Assembly: GCA_963682055.1 (NCBI GenBank)
Contig: OY821745.1
Location: forward strand, 9,121,501-9,185,500
Origin: Primula veris
Lineage: Eukaryota; Streptophyta; Magnoliopsida; Ericales; Primulaceae
Direction of reading: 5' to 3'
DNA: 64,000 nt
Position 1 is the first letter of the stretch; each line of letters opens with the position of its first letter. This document shows, piece by piece, positions 22,024 to 34,304 of the stretch. The notes below the pieces were generated by a model. The model was not told the DNA's origin. It saw only the letters and a program-made list of their open reading frames with translations, and ran no database searches. A program made the position numbers and the translations under genes.

Positions 22024-23110
22024 TATATACCTCTCATAATTCCTGCAACTTTTCCGCATAATGCAAAATATAGACTTATTATAGGTAGAAAAAAATCACC
22101 ATTTAGCAACACAATCCAGACCGACAATCACTGAAGCGAATCATTCACTATAACCATCTCAGAAACCTATTTATTCACCATATATTAGCTTAGATGGTTT
22201 GTTTAAGGTTGTCGTTATTGTCTAATTGCTAGCTAGTTGTTCATAACAATCAATAAGTATCGCTTTATTGACAAAAAATCACAATTATAAACATTTGGTT
22301 CGTAATCGTTTCTTTTTAGATGGATATGAACCAAACATAAACAACTTGTTCGGTTAATGAAAATGAACAAATTTCTACTGGACTCATTTCGTGTCATTTA
22401 CACCCCTACTCACAACTACGAGTTTTAAATTAAAACATGACTTTCAAATCAACAGTAACTTTGAATTTTTTTTTGGTGATGCATTTTCTATTTTATCTAA
22501 TACAAATTTTTATTGAATAATGTACACAAAAGCATGTTTAGGCCGTGGGGTATGAAAGAACGATCGCCGTCACTTATTTTGTAAATTTGATTAGTTAGTT
22601 TATTTAATGTTATTATAATCTGGTCTATATAGTTCATTTACAAATACGACTTTAACATTTTTTTACAATAATGTTTCGAAACGTGACATTTAAGATTGAC
22701 CATTAGACAGTCATTAAAATTTTCATTAAGACTAAACTGTCTCTTTGATCGTTCATTAGACTATATATTAGCTGTCTATTTTCCTATGACAGTCTACTAA
22801 ACACTAAAAAATAATGACGACATTGACATTGTTAGACGATATACAAAACAATTAAAAGTTGGTAGTTGAGCAACTCCACTACACAAAAAAAACATATAAA
22901 CAACAAGGTTACAAAACACCATCGTATAAAGGCATTTGTTTCACCAAATTAAATTAATTTTTTGTATAGTACAATGGATTGATTGAGATGTTAACCACAA
23001 TGATACAATTTTATCCCACACACAATCCAACTAAATTTGCATAAAGGCATGTAGTCAGTTTTAGTGATGCACATTTTTAATTTATCCGATGCATATTTTC
23101 ATTAAACAAT
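22024..23110. other. AT-rich intergenic DNA, no gene seen
   Basis: No long frame, RNA gene or clear repeat recognised on either strand. Confidence 0.5.
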
Positions 23111-24463
23111 GGTCTCGTTTGGTCGTGCCTTTTATTTTCAAAAGTATACTTTTTATAAGTGGGTTGAAAAGTATACTTTTTATTTTACTTTTTAGTAAGT
23201 AAATGCTGTTTGGTGAACACCGTAAAAGTATACTTTTTCATTAAAAATGTTGTTTGGTAAAATATGTTTACTTTTACTTTTTGAGTGAAAATAAATTGTT
23301 TATTCAAATAATGCACAATAGCTACCACTTTTGAACTTATATTACTCATAGGTATCTCCATAAGTTCATATTTTCTATATGTACAATTTTTTAATTATTT
23401 ACTTTATTTACCAAAACCCCATATACATATTTTATAAAAAATGGAAAAAAAAACACATAAAATTATATAAAATAAAAAAAAACTCAAAATAAATGAAAAA
23501 AAATCACAAAAAATCCCAAAAAATTAAAAAAAATTAAAAAAAATCACAAAGAAAATAAAAAAATTATAAAAAATCACAAAATCACAAAATTTTAAAAAAA
23601 TTACAAAAAAAAAATTAAAAAATTATAAAAAAATCACAAAAATGAAAAAAAAATGAAAAAGAAATAAAAAAAATCACAAAAAAAATTATAAAAAATCACA
23701 AAATCACAAAAAATCACAAGATTTTAAAAAAATTACAAAAAAAATAAAAAAACTACAAAAAATTTTTTAATTTTTTTTTAATTTTTTGTGATTTTTTATA
23801 AGTTTTTGTCGTTTTTTACATTTTTTTTGATTTTTCGGTATAAAAAGTGTTATATATTTTTTTTAGTGAAAATGAATTGTTTATTCAAATATATATATAT
23901 TTTAATTTTTTTTAAAAGTTTGTGATTTTTTTCATTTTTTTTAAATTTTTTATAATTTTTTTGTGATTTTTGTATTTTTTAATAATTTTTGGTGATTTTT
24001 TATAATTTTTTGTTATTTTTGTTATTTTTGTTATTTTTTATATTTTTTGTGATTAAAGATTTTATTATTTAAAGATTAAAAAATACAAAATTAGGAAAAT
24101 ATAATGATGATAGGAACTAGGTTTTGAACTGTACTTTAAAAGCACATTCAGATTAAAACCTACTTAAAAGTATCATCAAAAGTAAAAGTATCATCAAAAT
24201 TACTTTTAAAAAGTATCATTAAACTTACTTTTAAAAAGTCTACTTATAGATATTTACTTTTCACCAAAAGTATACTTATGAGATGACATCCAAACAAACT
24301 AATATAAGTAAAAGTAAAAGTAAAGCCAAAAATATACTTAATGGTTTACTTTTGATAAAAGTAAATTTTTTTTTTGCAACCAAACAAACATACAATAAGT
24401 AAAAATAAAAGTAAAAGTAAAAGTAAAAGTAAGGAAAAAACTTTGCAACCAAACAAGGCCAAT
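23111..24463. mobile_element. Low-complexity foldback element, about 1.35 kb
   Basis: The left end GGTCTCGTTTGGTCGTGCC and the right end ...TTTGCAACCAAACAAGGCC are inverted copies, followed inward on both sides by repeated AAAAGTATACTTTTTA-type blocks. The middle (about 23440-24060) is A-rich with AAATCACAAAAA words on the left half and the complementary T-rich TTTTTGTGATTT words on the right half, so the whole stretch can fold back. Flanks share only 3-5 bp (aat/caatg), so the superfamily is not settled. Confidence 0.55.
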
Positions 24464-24479
24464 GTATCTTATGTTTCAC

Positions 24480-25056
24480 TTAGGCTCTGTTTGTTTGAAG
24501 GATGAAATATCGAAAGAAAAATATTTTTTTGGAAAAATAGATTTTATATATAAATGGTTGATATGAAAATAAGAAAACAAAGAAAATAAATCTTCAAAAA
24601 ACAACAACACGGAAAATAAGTGAAATTTGACTTTTAAACGAAAATAAGTTATAATTCATTTATAGGTAAAAAAACTATAAGTGAGTTATTTTAAGTAAAA
24701 AAAATTCTCATTGTTTTTTAAAAGCAGTTTATTTTGAGCAAGTTTTTTACTCATTGTAAAAACAATTATTTGACTACAAAAGTCGATGTCAAACACGTTC
24801 TTAATCAATAAATTTCATAAAAAAATTAAGTATCATCAAACACTAAATAAACAATAACATACAAATAAAATTAATTTTATTAAAAAAATAATTTACGAAT
24901 TAAATATTTTCCAACCAAACAAATAAACATACATTAAACAAATAAAAGTATACTTTGAAAATATTTTTGATTCTTATAAAAAGAGTTGCTCTATGTTCAT
25001 GTTTACTTGTATCGCTCCATGAAACAATCTCTTTCTTCACACCACAATACAATCAT

Positions 25057-25088
<32 letters not shown>

Positions 25089-25308
25089 TCTCTATCTCTC
25101 TCTCTATATATACAGTCATCTTTGATTTATATATATTTATCAAACTCAAATTTATTACATGTATCTATCTATTCTTATAGCTAGCTAACCATTTCATATA
25201 TCACCAAATTCACTATTTTCAATCCCTTTTCTCAATCATCTCACTATTTGTATCACAATATTTGGTGGGTATTTCTTTTTATTGGGTAAAAGATAATAAA
25301 TAAAAAAA
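24480..25308. promoter_or_regulatory. ZTP29 upstream region with (CT)n-(TA)n tract
   Basis: Includes a possible decayed MITE (GGCTCTGTTTGTTTG near 24484 and an inverted CAAACAAATAAAC near 24916). A long CT run followed by TATATATA at about 25059-25112 lies about 200 bp before the ATG. Transcription start not determined. Confidence 0.4.
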
Positions 25309-28300
25309 ATGGATTCCCAGGTTTGGGTGGCACTTGCTCTCTCACTAGTTGGTGGATTGAGTACTTCTTTGGGTGAGTTCAAAAATTCAATCTTTTTTTT
25401 TCTAAGATAAATTTATTTTATGTTTTTTGTATTTGTGTTATAGTCTTTTTTTTTTTTTTTGTATTAGTACACGCTTTCTGTGATTTTTGTTCAAATTTAT
25501 ATGGCTTGAGTTAAAAATTGAATCTTTTTTCCTAAGATAAATTTGTTTTATGGTTTGTGTAATTGTGTTATAGTGTTTATTTTGTATTGGTACATGGTTT
25601 ATGACATTTTTGTGCAAATTTATATGGGTTGACTATGTATGATTGTTATAGGGAGTGAACTAGATGTAGACAATCGTGGGCCCCATTTTGATAAAAATTG
25701 TTGAAAAATTAAAACTTTCAATGTATTTTGATCAAAAACTTGAAAATTTGGCGTTAAGAGTCCCCATTTACCGAACCTAGCATTTCCCTCCCCTTTAAAG
25801 TTCCTGGTTCCGTGGCTTGTTGGAATATTTAGAATTCTTGGATTTTGCTTGATCTGTTTTCGGTTATGGTAATTGGTAGCTGTTTCTTTTTATATAGGCA
25901 TTTAAAATGTCAGTAAATTATGGTTGGTATCTATGTTTTGCTCGATTGTTTATAATGGTTTTGACTGTTGTTCATTGTTTTTAAGTCGGGACATTGTGGC
26001 GGAAACTTGATTGATGATTGTTTTGGTAATTTTTTTAGTTTTATTGAACATTAAAGCTATGTTTGGCAAAGGAAATTCATGGTTGGGAAGCATAATGGAA
26101 AAGAAAATGTATATTTTCGTTAAAAAAAAGGTATTGGTAGAGAGTCTTATTTTTCTACATGTGCTCCGACTACGGATTCTAGCATCAAAACAGCGTAGAG
26201 GATTAACAATTATACTTGCTCATGTTATCAAGAGGAGAAATTCGTATAGTACTGGTAAGGTACATGATTGTGGAATAGTATATTTGACTTAAAAGCCTTT
26301 TGGTCTGGTGGGATCAAAGTTAATTTTTTCACAGCTGATTGAAGGATATTTACTTTAATTGAACTTCAAAGTTGTAGATGTTAAAGTAACAATAATTTTT
26401 CAAGCCTAGAGGCGAGGCAATAACTGAGGTAGTTTAAGGGCTCTACATGGTAATGTACTTTTACATAAGTATATCTTATAAGAAACTCTCCTGCTAATAT
26501 AAAACTAATAAGCACTAAAGATCTTAGGAGAATCATCTTTTAGGTTGATAATGCATATGTTGATAAGGTGGGATCATAGTTGATTGAAGGAAAGTTACTT
26601 TAACGGTACTCCAAAGTTGTGGATGGTGCAAGTAACAACATTATTTTTCAATTATTGGCACATTATAATTTCAAGCTTAGAGTTCAGGTGATAACTGAGG
26701 AAGTTTAAGGGATCCACATAGTAAAATCAAAACAAGACTATGCTATGTAACAAATGCTATGATCATACCATGCTTTCAACTTCTTCATGAAGCATTATCC
26801 CAGTTTTATTTTTAGTTGTGTCATGGGATAAGATAATGTTACAGAAAAAGAGAATATCTCCTCACAGGTAGGCTGTAGCAGATACAAGCATCTTTATTTA
26901 CAATTTCTAAAGTAATTAATTTTGAAATAATGCATTTGGACACTTAGTTGTATATTTTAGGCACCCATAAATTATACAGTAGTTAAAGTAGTTAGTACCA
27001 CAGAAGGAAAATTATTTGTGGACATTTACAAAATCTTTCAAAGATTATTTCTTGCCTGTTCCCCTCTCCTCTTACATGTTATATGGTATCTGATAGGAAA
27101 ATTTTCTTATTGACTCTGTGCTCTTAATTTGCCTCTAGCATGGTAGCACTATAAGTTTCTGAGCATTGGGAGAGTAATTAAATTTTAGTGCCAGCCTCTT
27201 GTCTTTGTTGTTGCATTTTCAATACATTTTTTTTTTCTCATTTCACGACTGCTATAGATACATAACCAGGTTCAGACTTATTTCTTGCTATTGCTGGAGG
27301 ATGTGTCCATTAGTAAAGTAAATATAAAAGAAAAGATCGGATTTCATTATTTAAAACAAGAGTTTTGTGTATGTAAATGTTACTGTATGTTTTTCTCTCA
27401 CGAACAATGATAGATTTATTTGCAATAATAGATCATCATTGAAATTAATGAGTAATAATAAGGTGAAGATCTGAATTCATTATTTTAAACAAGAGTTTTT
27501 TGTATGCAGATATTACTGTATGCTTTTCTCTCAAGAGTCTTGTCCATGTTTGCTTTTACAATGATAGATTTATTCGCAATAGATTATCATTAAACTCAAA
27601 GAGTAAAAACATAAATGACTTGGCTCTTGCTTATTCCATTACTGATAATTTCTACCAGAACATCAATGATACTTTGGACATTCCTTGTTTAGCAACAGAA
27701 CACTAAACTGCAGCTTTATAAGCTGCTAGCTGCTCTCTCTCTCTCTCATACACACACACACACACACACACACACTCTCTCTCTCTCTCTCTGAAAAGAT
27801 TTTTGATTCTCTGCCGTTTCATAAGCTTTACATTATGTTTGGACAGCCATTTTCCATCGTTATGAGAAAAAGTAAAGAAATTACTTTTTTGTTTCTTATG
27901 AAAAATTACTTCCCCGGACATAGAGTTATGATCTGATTATGTACAAAAATTCATTTTTCATCTACTTGCAAAATATTAAATACTTCATGTCATCTGGAAC
28001 AGGCGCTCTGTTTGTGGTTCTTAGCAATGCTCCCAATCTGAAGATGCTTGGGATTTTACAGGTATTGTTCAGGGTCAAACTTCTTCTTTAACGCGTATGC
28101 ATGTAAATATATGTAGTCAAAAACTTGACGGCAATCATTTAGTCTAATGGATTTGTTTCCTGGAATTTGGAAAACTATGGTTGTTTCACTTTTATCTTTT
28201 CTCTACTTTCAGGGTTTTGCTGCAGGGCTTATGCTGAGTATTTCTTTCTTCGATTTGGCTCATAATGCTATAAATGCAATTGGCTTCTTAAAAGGAAACC

Positions 28301-31300
28301 TCTGGGTAATTATTTTTTGGGGGGGAAATTGTGAAAAGATAGGCCGCTCTTTAACTTTTTTGATGAATTGATTGGCCATACAGTTCTTTGCAGGGGTCAT
28401 TTTCTTTGCTATCATAGCCAATTTCATCCCTGAACCAACACTGGCTCCTACCGCTGATGAGAAAAATAAAAAGGTAATATTTTTTTCCCAAGAGCTCAAT
28501 AGTAGCAAATTTCTGTATACTTGTACAATATCTGAAGATACTTTAATTTGTATTATGATCATTAGAAGAAAAAAGGGGACGATAAGGAGACGATGAAAAA
28601 GCATCGACGCCAAGTTCTATTCAGTGGAATCATCACAGCAGTAGGTCCGTCTATCTCGACATTTTGTCTACCTCTTTTTCTGGCAGAATCTCCAAATATA
28701 AGGATTTCTGAATTATATGACCTGTGAAGATATAAGTTGTTTTTTTAAGTAAATAATCTGCTTATGATTTGAGATAAGATATATGGGCTCACTGTCGCGG
28801 GGGGGAGGAAACATAGTTCTGTCGGTAGACGTCATATGTACTTTACCTGTAGCTAAACTTAAGAGACACCACCTGGTTCCTTTATGCTCTGTAAGCTCCT
28901 TGTCGTGTAATCTCACTATGCGGTTTAAATGTAGCTATATACTATTTGCGACAGCGAAATTTATTATGCTTTTGAAAAATTGGCTTTTGTACTATTATCA
29001 ATTAGCTCGTTAGACGATAATATCATTCAAATGTGAATTTTATATTTTGGCTTTTACTTAGCTGTAAAATTTTCTCTTGTGATTGCAGGGATAAGTTTGC
29101 ATAATTTTCCTGAAGGAATGGCCGTATTTCTTGGATCCCTAAAGGTAATTGCAATTGTAGCTGCTTTCTTCAGAAAAAATAGGTTTTTAATGAATTAATA
29201 CTTAAATGATCAGACTTTTTCTCTTTTAATTTTAGCATGAAATACAATTGAAGAATAAAAAGTACTGAGACTTTTATGACTTTTCAGCAGGAACTCGAAG
29301 GTTTCTTACAAACAAATAGTTTCTTGAAGTGCCTTAATTATAATAGTATGGTGACACATAAGAAACTTATGAAAAGACAGTTTCTCTTTAACATAGTTCG
29401 CTTCCAAAAGCATTCAAGGAATGAGGACACATTATTTTGGCTCCTCAACCCATTGTTATGCTTAATACTTTCTCAAGCATGCCCTAATATTTACCAAACA
29501 ACTGATTGAGATTTAGGAAATCGTAATATTCATGTATTGAAGAAATCCAAAAAGACAAATCTCGTCATACTTTTAGATTTGAAATCTTCAAAATTGTAAG
29601 TGCTGCAGGAGAAACTATTGGCAAATAGGTTTTCAATATTTATCAGTGTTCCAATTGTAGACACGGTTTTTTTGCTGATCCTGAAAATTATTTCTGTACA
29701 AAAAATGTATAATTACGAAACAAATTAGTTCTCGAAAGCTGATGTTTTCCAGCTCTAGATCAGTGAAATTTACAAGATCAAAGTTATTTTGGGCACACAA
29801 CAATACATATGCCAACACATAGTACTTTCTTTCTTTATTATGTTACTAGATGTTTTTTTATCTATGTTTTACTCATGTTTTTCAAGGTTATGGTTGTTGC
29901 GGACTTGCGGTGTTGTTAAGTAGACAATTTTTTTCAATACTGTATTAATTAATCAAATCTCAGTTTTTTTTTTTTACAAAGACCTTTCTGGACTTCAATT
30001 TAAAGGAAAATTCCCATATCATTTTTGCTGGTACCTGTCATATGTTTACTATGACGTGACTAACATTGCGTATTTTAATTTTCTGGTTCGTTGTCAAACA
30101 TATTTCTTCATTGCTATCCTGTTTAGTAATCTTGTGTTTCTGCTTTAGGGTCTCCGAGTAGGTCTGAACTTGGCCTTTGCCATTGCTTTGCACAACATCC
30201 CAGAGGTTCGTTTCTTTTATTTATTATAAGTTCTACAGATGGGTTGGTTAAATCTGTTCTTGTGAACTTTCTTCCTGACTATATAACTTTTTACCTTTTA
30301 TATTAATAACGACATACTTAACGTGGGGGTAGTAATAACTTTTAACGCTATTCTTGTTCCCAGCCAAAAATAAAATAACAGTTGCCTCTGATTTAAGGGA
30401 GAGTTGCTAGGAATTACTTTAAAATTATTTTCCCATCTGGGTAATCATTAATCAATGAAGCATGTATGCTTCAGTTGGAAAAAAACTTGTTTTGAGATAT
30501 GATTAGTATTTACTATGTAGCTCTGGTCATTAATTATTTACGATAGGCAAACTATTTAAAAGTTTGTCTTTTTTATAGGGCGTTGCTGTTGCACTTCCTA
30601 TTTATTTTGCCACCCAGAGGTAAAAGGTTGGAGGCACCTTGAGTTGATTACTTCTTTATTGTGTTTCCAGATATTGAACTTGGTCTTAGTCTGTGACTCT
30701 GTACTGATATTAGTTTGTTGGAAAAGAAAACATAACAAGTTTCTGATAGAATGTGTAGTCTTTGGTTTTAGCCTTTTAGGTGAGGTAGTACTTGCTTAAA
30801 GAACTAGTGGTGCTATGTTTCTGCATTATCGGAATGAATTTGTTTTGAAAAATGTAAGCTTGATAAAATCGATAATAATATATCTCTAGTAGAATAAAGT
30901 TTAATGGATATTCTTCATTTTTAAGAATTCATGCACAATGATGTAAATGCAGTGGGAAGATAATGTTCTTCATGTTATGTACTAATACGGAGTAGTTATA
31001 AAAGGTGTAGCTCAAGCTCAGTTTCTTGAGAGCATATTAAGATGACATCTCAAAGAACAGAAGTTGTACTCCTTCTTTATGAACTGAGTCTTGATTCGTT
31101 TCGATACTAAAATTATGACCTTATTGCTTTCAATTCTCTATAGAAATTATGTTAATAGTTTTTTTAACTTGAAATGGTATTAATTGTTATTGGTTGCACA
31201 TACTTCAGCAAATGGCAGGCATTCAAACTGGCAACACTTTCAGGCTTTGCTGAACCGTTGGGTGTAATAATTATCGGTAAGCTATTCAATCAATTTCTTC

Positions 31301-32695
31301 ATATTTTGTGATGTTATAGTTTAGAAAACTTGGGGTTAAGCATAGTTTATCCTTATACAAAAGTTAATTGAAATGCTGGCTTAGATTAATCTGTTTAATG
31401 TTTAAACTTGTGATATGGATTCATATTAACATAAGCTGTTGTTTTGTTCTAAACATTCAAACTTACTCATATTTTCCGTATCTATATGGTATTGCAAAAC
31501 AAAAGCTTTTACACTTGCTCATCTGGCAATAGATTATACAAGAAATATCATGTATCCACCTTGAGTTTTGTTTCATTTACTTGTTTCCATTGTAAGCCAC
31601 GTGCAATTTTCTTTTCTATGTATTCAACCTTATCATGTGAATATAGTCGTTTGGTTTCATCGGTTGAGTTTCTTGTACTTTAATATTTGCAGCTTATTTA
31701 TTCCCAAGTGGCATAAGTCCTGATATTCTTGAAGGTTTACTTGGAGCAGGTACTGCTGCATCTCATCTTTTGATCAAATTATCTATGCTAGAAAGAAAAA
31801 AAAATGTGTTTCCTTGTTTACATAATATTTTTAATTTTAAACTGAGAACTTGTTTTTTTTTCAGTTGGTGGGGTGATGGCTTTCCTAACCTTGCATGAAA
31901 TGTTACCCTTGGCTTTTGATTATGCGGGTCAAAAGCAAGCTGTTAAGGCCGTCTTCTTCGGAATGGCCTTTATGTCTGCAAGGTAATCACCATACTCTAC
32001 AATTACATGTTAACATACATTTTTGACAAGTTTGGTATCTTAATTGTGAGTTTTAATAAAACTTACATGTCATATGCATTCATCTTTTTCGAATTTGAAT
32101 CGAATATATATCCATCTTGAAAACTAAACAAAGGATAGAAAGAAATAGACAAGTTAGCAAAATAAATCTTAAATAAAATCTTGCTTTGGTTAAACCATAT
32201 TATGGAAAATCCCAAGTATCTGTAACTTCAACTAATATGTTGGTTGATCCTTGCAGTTTTTTCTGCATTCGAATTTAAGGTCTAGACTAACGCAACAATA
32301 AAAAAAATCAACTCCTACTAATTTTAGATTTTCGCATTGTTGCAAACAAAGCTTGTATTACAGAGGGACTTGGTTCGCCAAGTACACATAATCTTATATC
32401 AAAATTCTGTAGTATGGAACGATGATACAAGTCTCAGTAATCCCAATGCTTACCAGTAGGCCTGCACAATCATTCTGTACACAAGTCATGCTCAATATTT
32501 TGTAGTTATAGCATCACTCCTACTATATATGCAATTCTTGATTTTATTTTCGGGAATCTGCTGCTTCAAGTTTATCTTGTATATTCGTTTAATCTTTGTT
32601 TTCTTTCATTTTTAGTCTTCGTGCTACTAATTGTTTTCCATCTTTGCAGTCTATACTTTCTAGAGATCAGCCTACCTGCGGATATGAGTTTGTAG
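25309..32695 (+). CDS. ZTP29: Zinc transporter ZTP29 (ZIP family), complete
   Basis: ZIP-family membrane transporter that moves zinc towards the cytosol; the Arabidopsis homolog is placed at the ER. Twelve exons, all phases joining: 25309-25372, 28003-28061, 28213-28305, 28384-28473, 28566-28644, 29089-29144, 30149-30205, 30579-30619, 31209-31276, 31693-31749, 31865-31982, 32650-32695. The product is 275 aa, the usual length. The start MDSQVWVALALSLVGGLSTS forms TM1. The two metal-binding signatures are intact: HNFPEG at 133-138 (TM4) and HNIPEG at 162-167 (TM5). A Lys-rich loop (KKKGDDKETMKKHRRQ) separates TM3 and TM4, shorter and less His-rich than in plasma-membrane ZIPs, as in this subfamily. 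The C-terminus ends LPADMSL. No damage seen. High certainty. Confidence 0.96.
25380..25640 (+). repeat. Tandem duplication of about 127 bp next to the ZTP29 exon 1 donor
   Basis: Two copies: about 25380-25507 and 25508-25638. The first begins at the exon 1 donor (GGGTGAGTTCAAAAATTC); the second has GCTTGAGTTAAAAATTG at the same place. They share TAAGATAAATTT and the CAAATTTATATGG end. Confidence 0.75.
26300..26720. repeat. Diverged tandem duplication in ZTP29 intron 1
   Basis: The block 'ggtgggatca...gattgaagg...tactttaa...ctccaaagttgt...gataactgagg...gtttaaggg' occurs at about 26305-26450 and again at 26568-26715. A frame of 93 codons at 26011 overlaps the first copy and is chance. Confidence 0.65.
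27330..27610. repeat. Second tandem duplication in ZTP29 intron 1
   Basis: About 27335-27465 and 27466-27610 share 'attatttaaaacaagagtttt', 'tattactgtatg' and 'acaatgatagatttatt' in the same order. A CT-CA-CT microsatellite lies just beyond, at about 27736-27792. Confidence 0.65.
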
Positions 32696-34304
32696 CAACG
32701 GATATTCACAAGTCGAACTGTTTCCAGATTCTTTCCTGTATTTGTTACACCAAAATACTATATTAAATCTATAAATGTTATGGTAAGTCTGTCTCAGTTG
32801 TATCCGTATATGATGCAGATGGACTCCATGTCTTCATTAGACAGTGGATGTAAAATTTAAATTAAGTAGTGATGTTTTATAAATAAATTTTTCATCTTGA
32901 TGTGCTGTTGTCTGTTACTCTATTTTTTCCGTTAAATGTTATTGTGGTAGAGAAAAAAGTTAACAAGAAATAGGTGATAAGTCGAAGAGCCTCTAGCACA
33001 CACCTCTAGTATCCAAAATTCTGTATCCCGAATTCGTATTCAACTAGATATGAAATGTCTTATTTCAACATTTAATTGTATAAAATCCATTATATCATAG
33101 AAGTATTAAATGAAGAAAAGTCTGAACTTTTCCAAAAATTATAGTAACAAGATCACAAACTTGGCCTGAACTTTTATAAAATCCTTAAATTGGTATTTGC
33201 TGGAGCTTGTCATATGTCTGCATAGTCACGAAAATGTCATATGCTGGTTGACTACTTCTCCTGCCAAACCGGTTCCGCCTTACTACTAGATTTAGTCAGT
33301 TATCAAGGTGGATGTCAACCGAATCTAAGTTAAGTTACTCGTGTCGTCTTTTTAAAACGAACGACCATGAATCGAGCATTTGAGTAGTCAAACACAAGTT
33401 GATATACTCGGAATGATAAGACTTCTAAGAAAAGTTGCAATACAATTTTGTCATTGGCTCAACTTTTTCTACTATATCAAATTCAATTAGCTATAAATAC
33501 AATCGCAATTGCTTCAATTAGTTTCTCATTGTACCACAAAATCATCCTGCTTTCAACGTTTAATATATTTCCCAACTATTAAATTAATTAATTTTTAATA
33601 AAGCAATACGATCAACTAAATGAATTGAAACTTCACGAGCCGACAGTCGACAAACAGCTTTGTTCATGTTCATGTCATATCAACTAAAGAGCCCCATAGT
33701 TTGTTTCATTTATAAACGAGATAAATATAAACTAAATCTTTATTTTTTTAAAATTTTCAAATCAAACTAAAAATACTGAAAGGAAAAGACCTATAATATA
33801 CAGGCATATACTCCGCTAACGGATTCACATTTTCTCAAGCTAGTATGATCACGTTTTTCATATGCATTCGTAATTATTTTTCGATATTTTTAAAATCAGC
33901 CTTCTATTTTATTTGTAAAGCGTATATTCAAAAAAATCTGTAAAATTTGGACAATTTATAGATTTTTGTGGTATTTATTAATATTATTACCTCATGAATT
34001 GTCAAACAAACAATTAAACATAATTTATTTTTCTAAAAAGTCAAATTTTACAAAAAAAAATTAAATAAAAAATTTAAAAATAAAATAAAATATTAATTTA
34101 AAAATTATAATAAAAAAATAGTTATAAATACCGATAAAGTTATAATACAGTGAAAATTGTTGTTAAATAAAATAGGAGTAAATTTGTACCGATAAACCCC
34201 ATAGACTGACGACACCAAACAGAGATAAATATCACTGATACAGAGATAAAATATATATAGATATAGAGAGAGAGTAATATATATATATATAGAGAGAGAG
34301 AGAG
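32696..34304. other. ZTP29 3' region and RBP45/47 upstream region
   Basis: ZTP29 3' UTR and flank (an AATAAA-type signal near 32880 is plausible), then AT-rich DNA. The last 60 bp before the RBP45/47 ATG are (TA)n followed by (GA)n ending directly at the start codon. Confidence 0.4.

Noticed and set aside
29276..29509. 77-codon frame in ZTP29 intron 6
   Set aside because: Lies between two well-defined exons, has no family resemblance and no phase-compatible splice sites.
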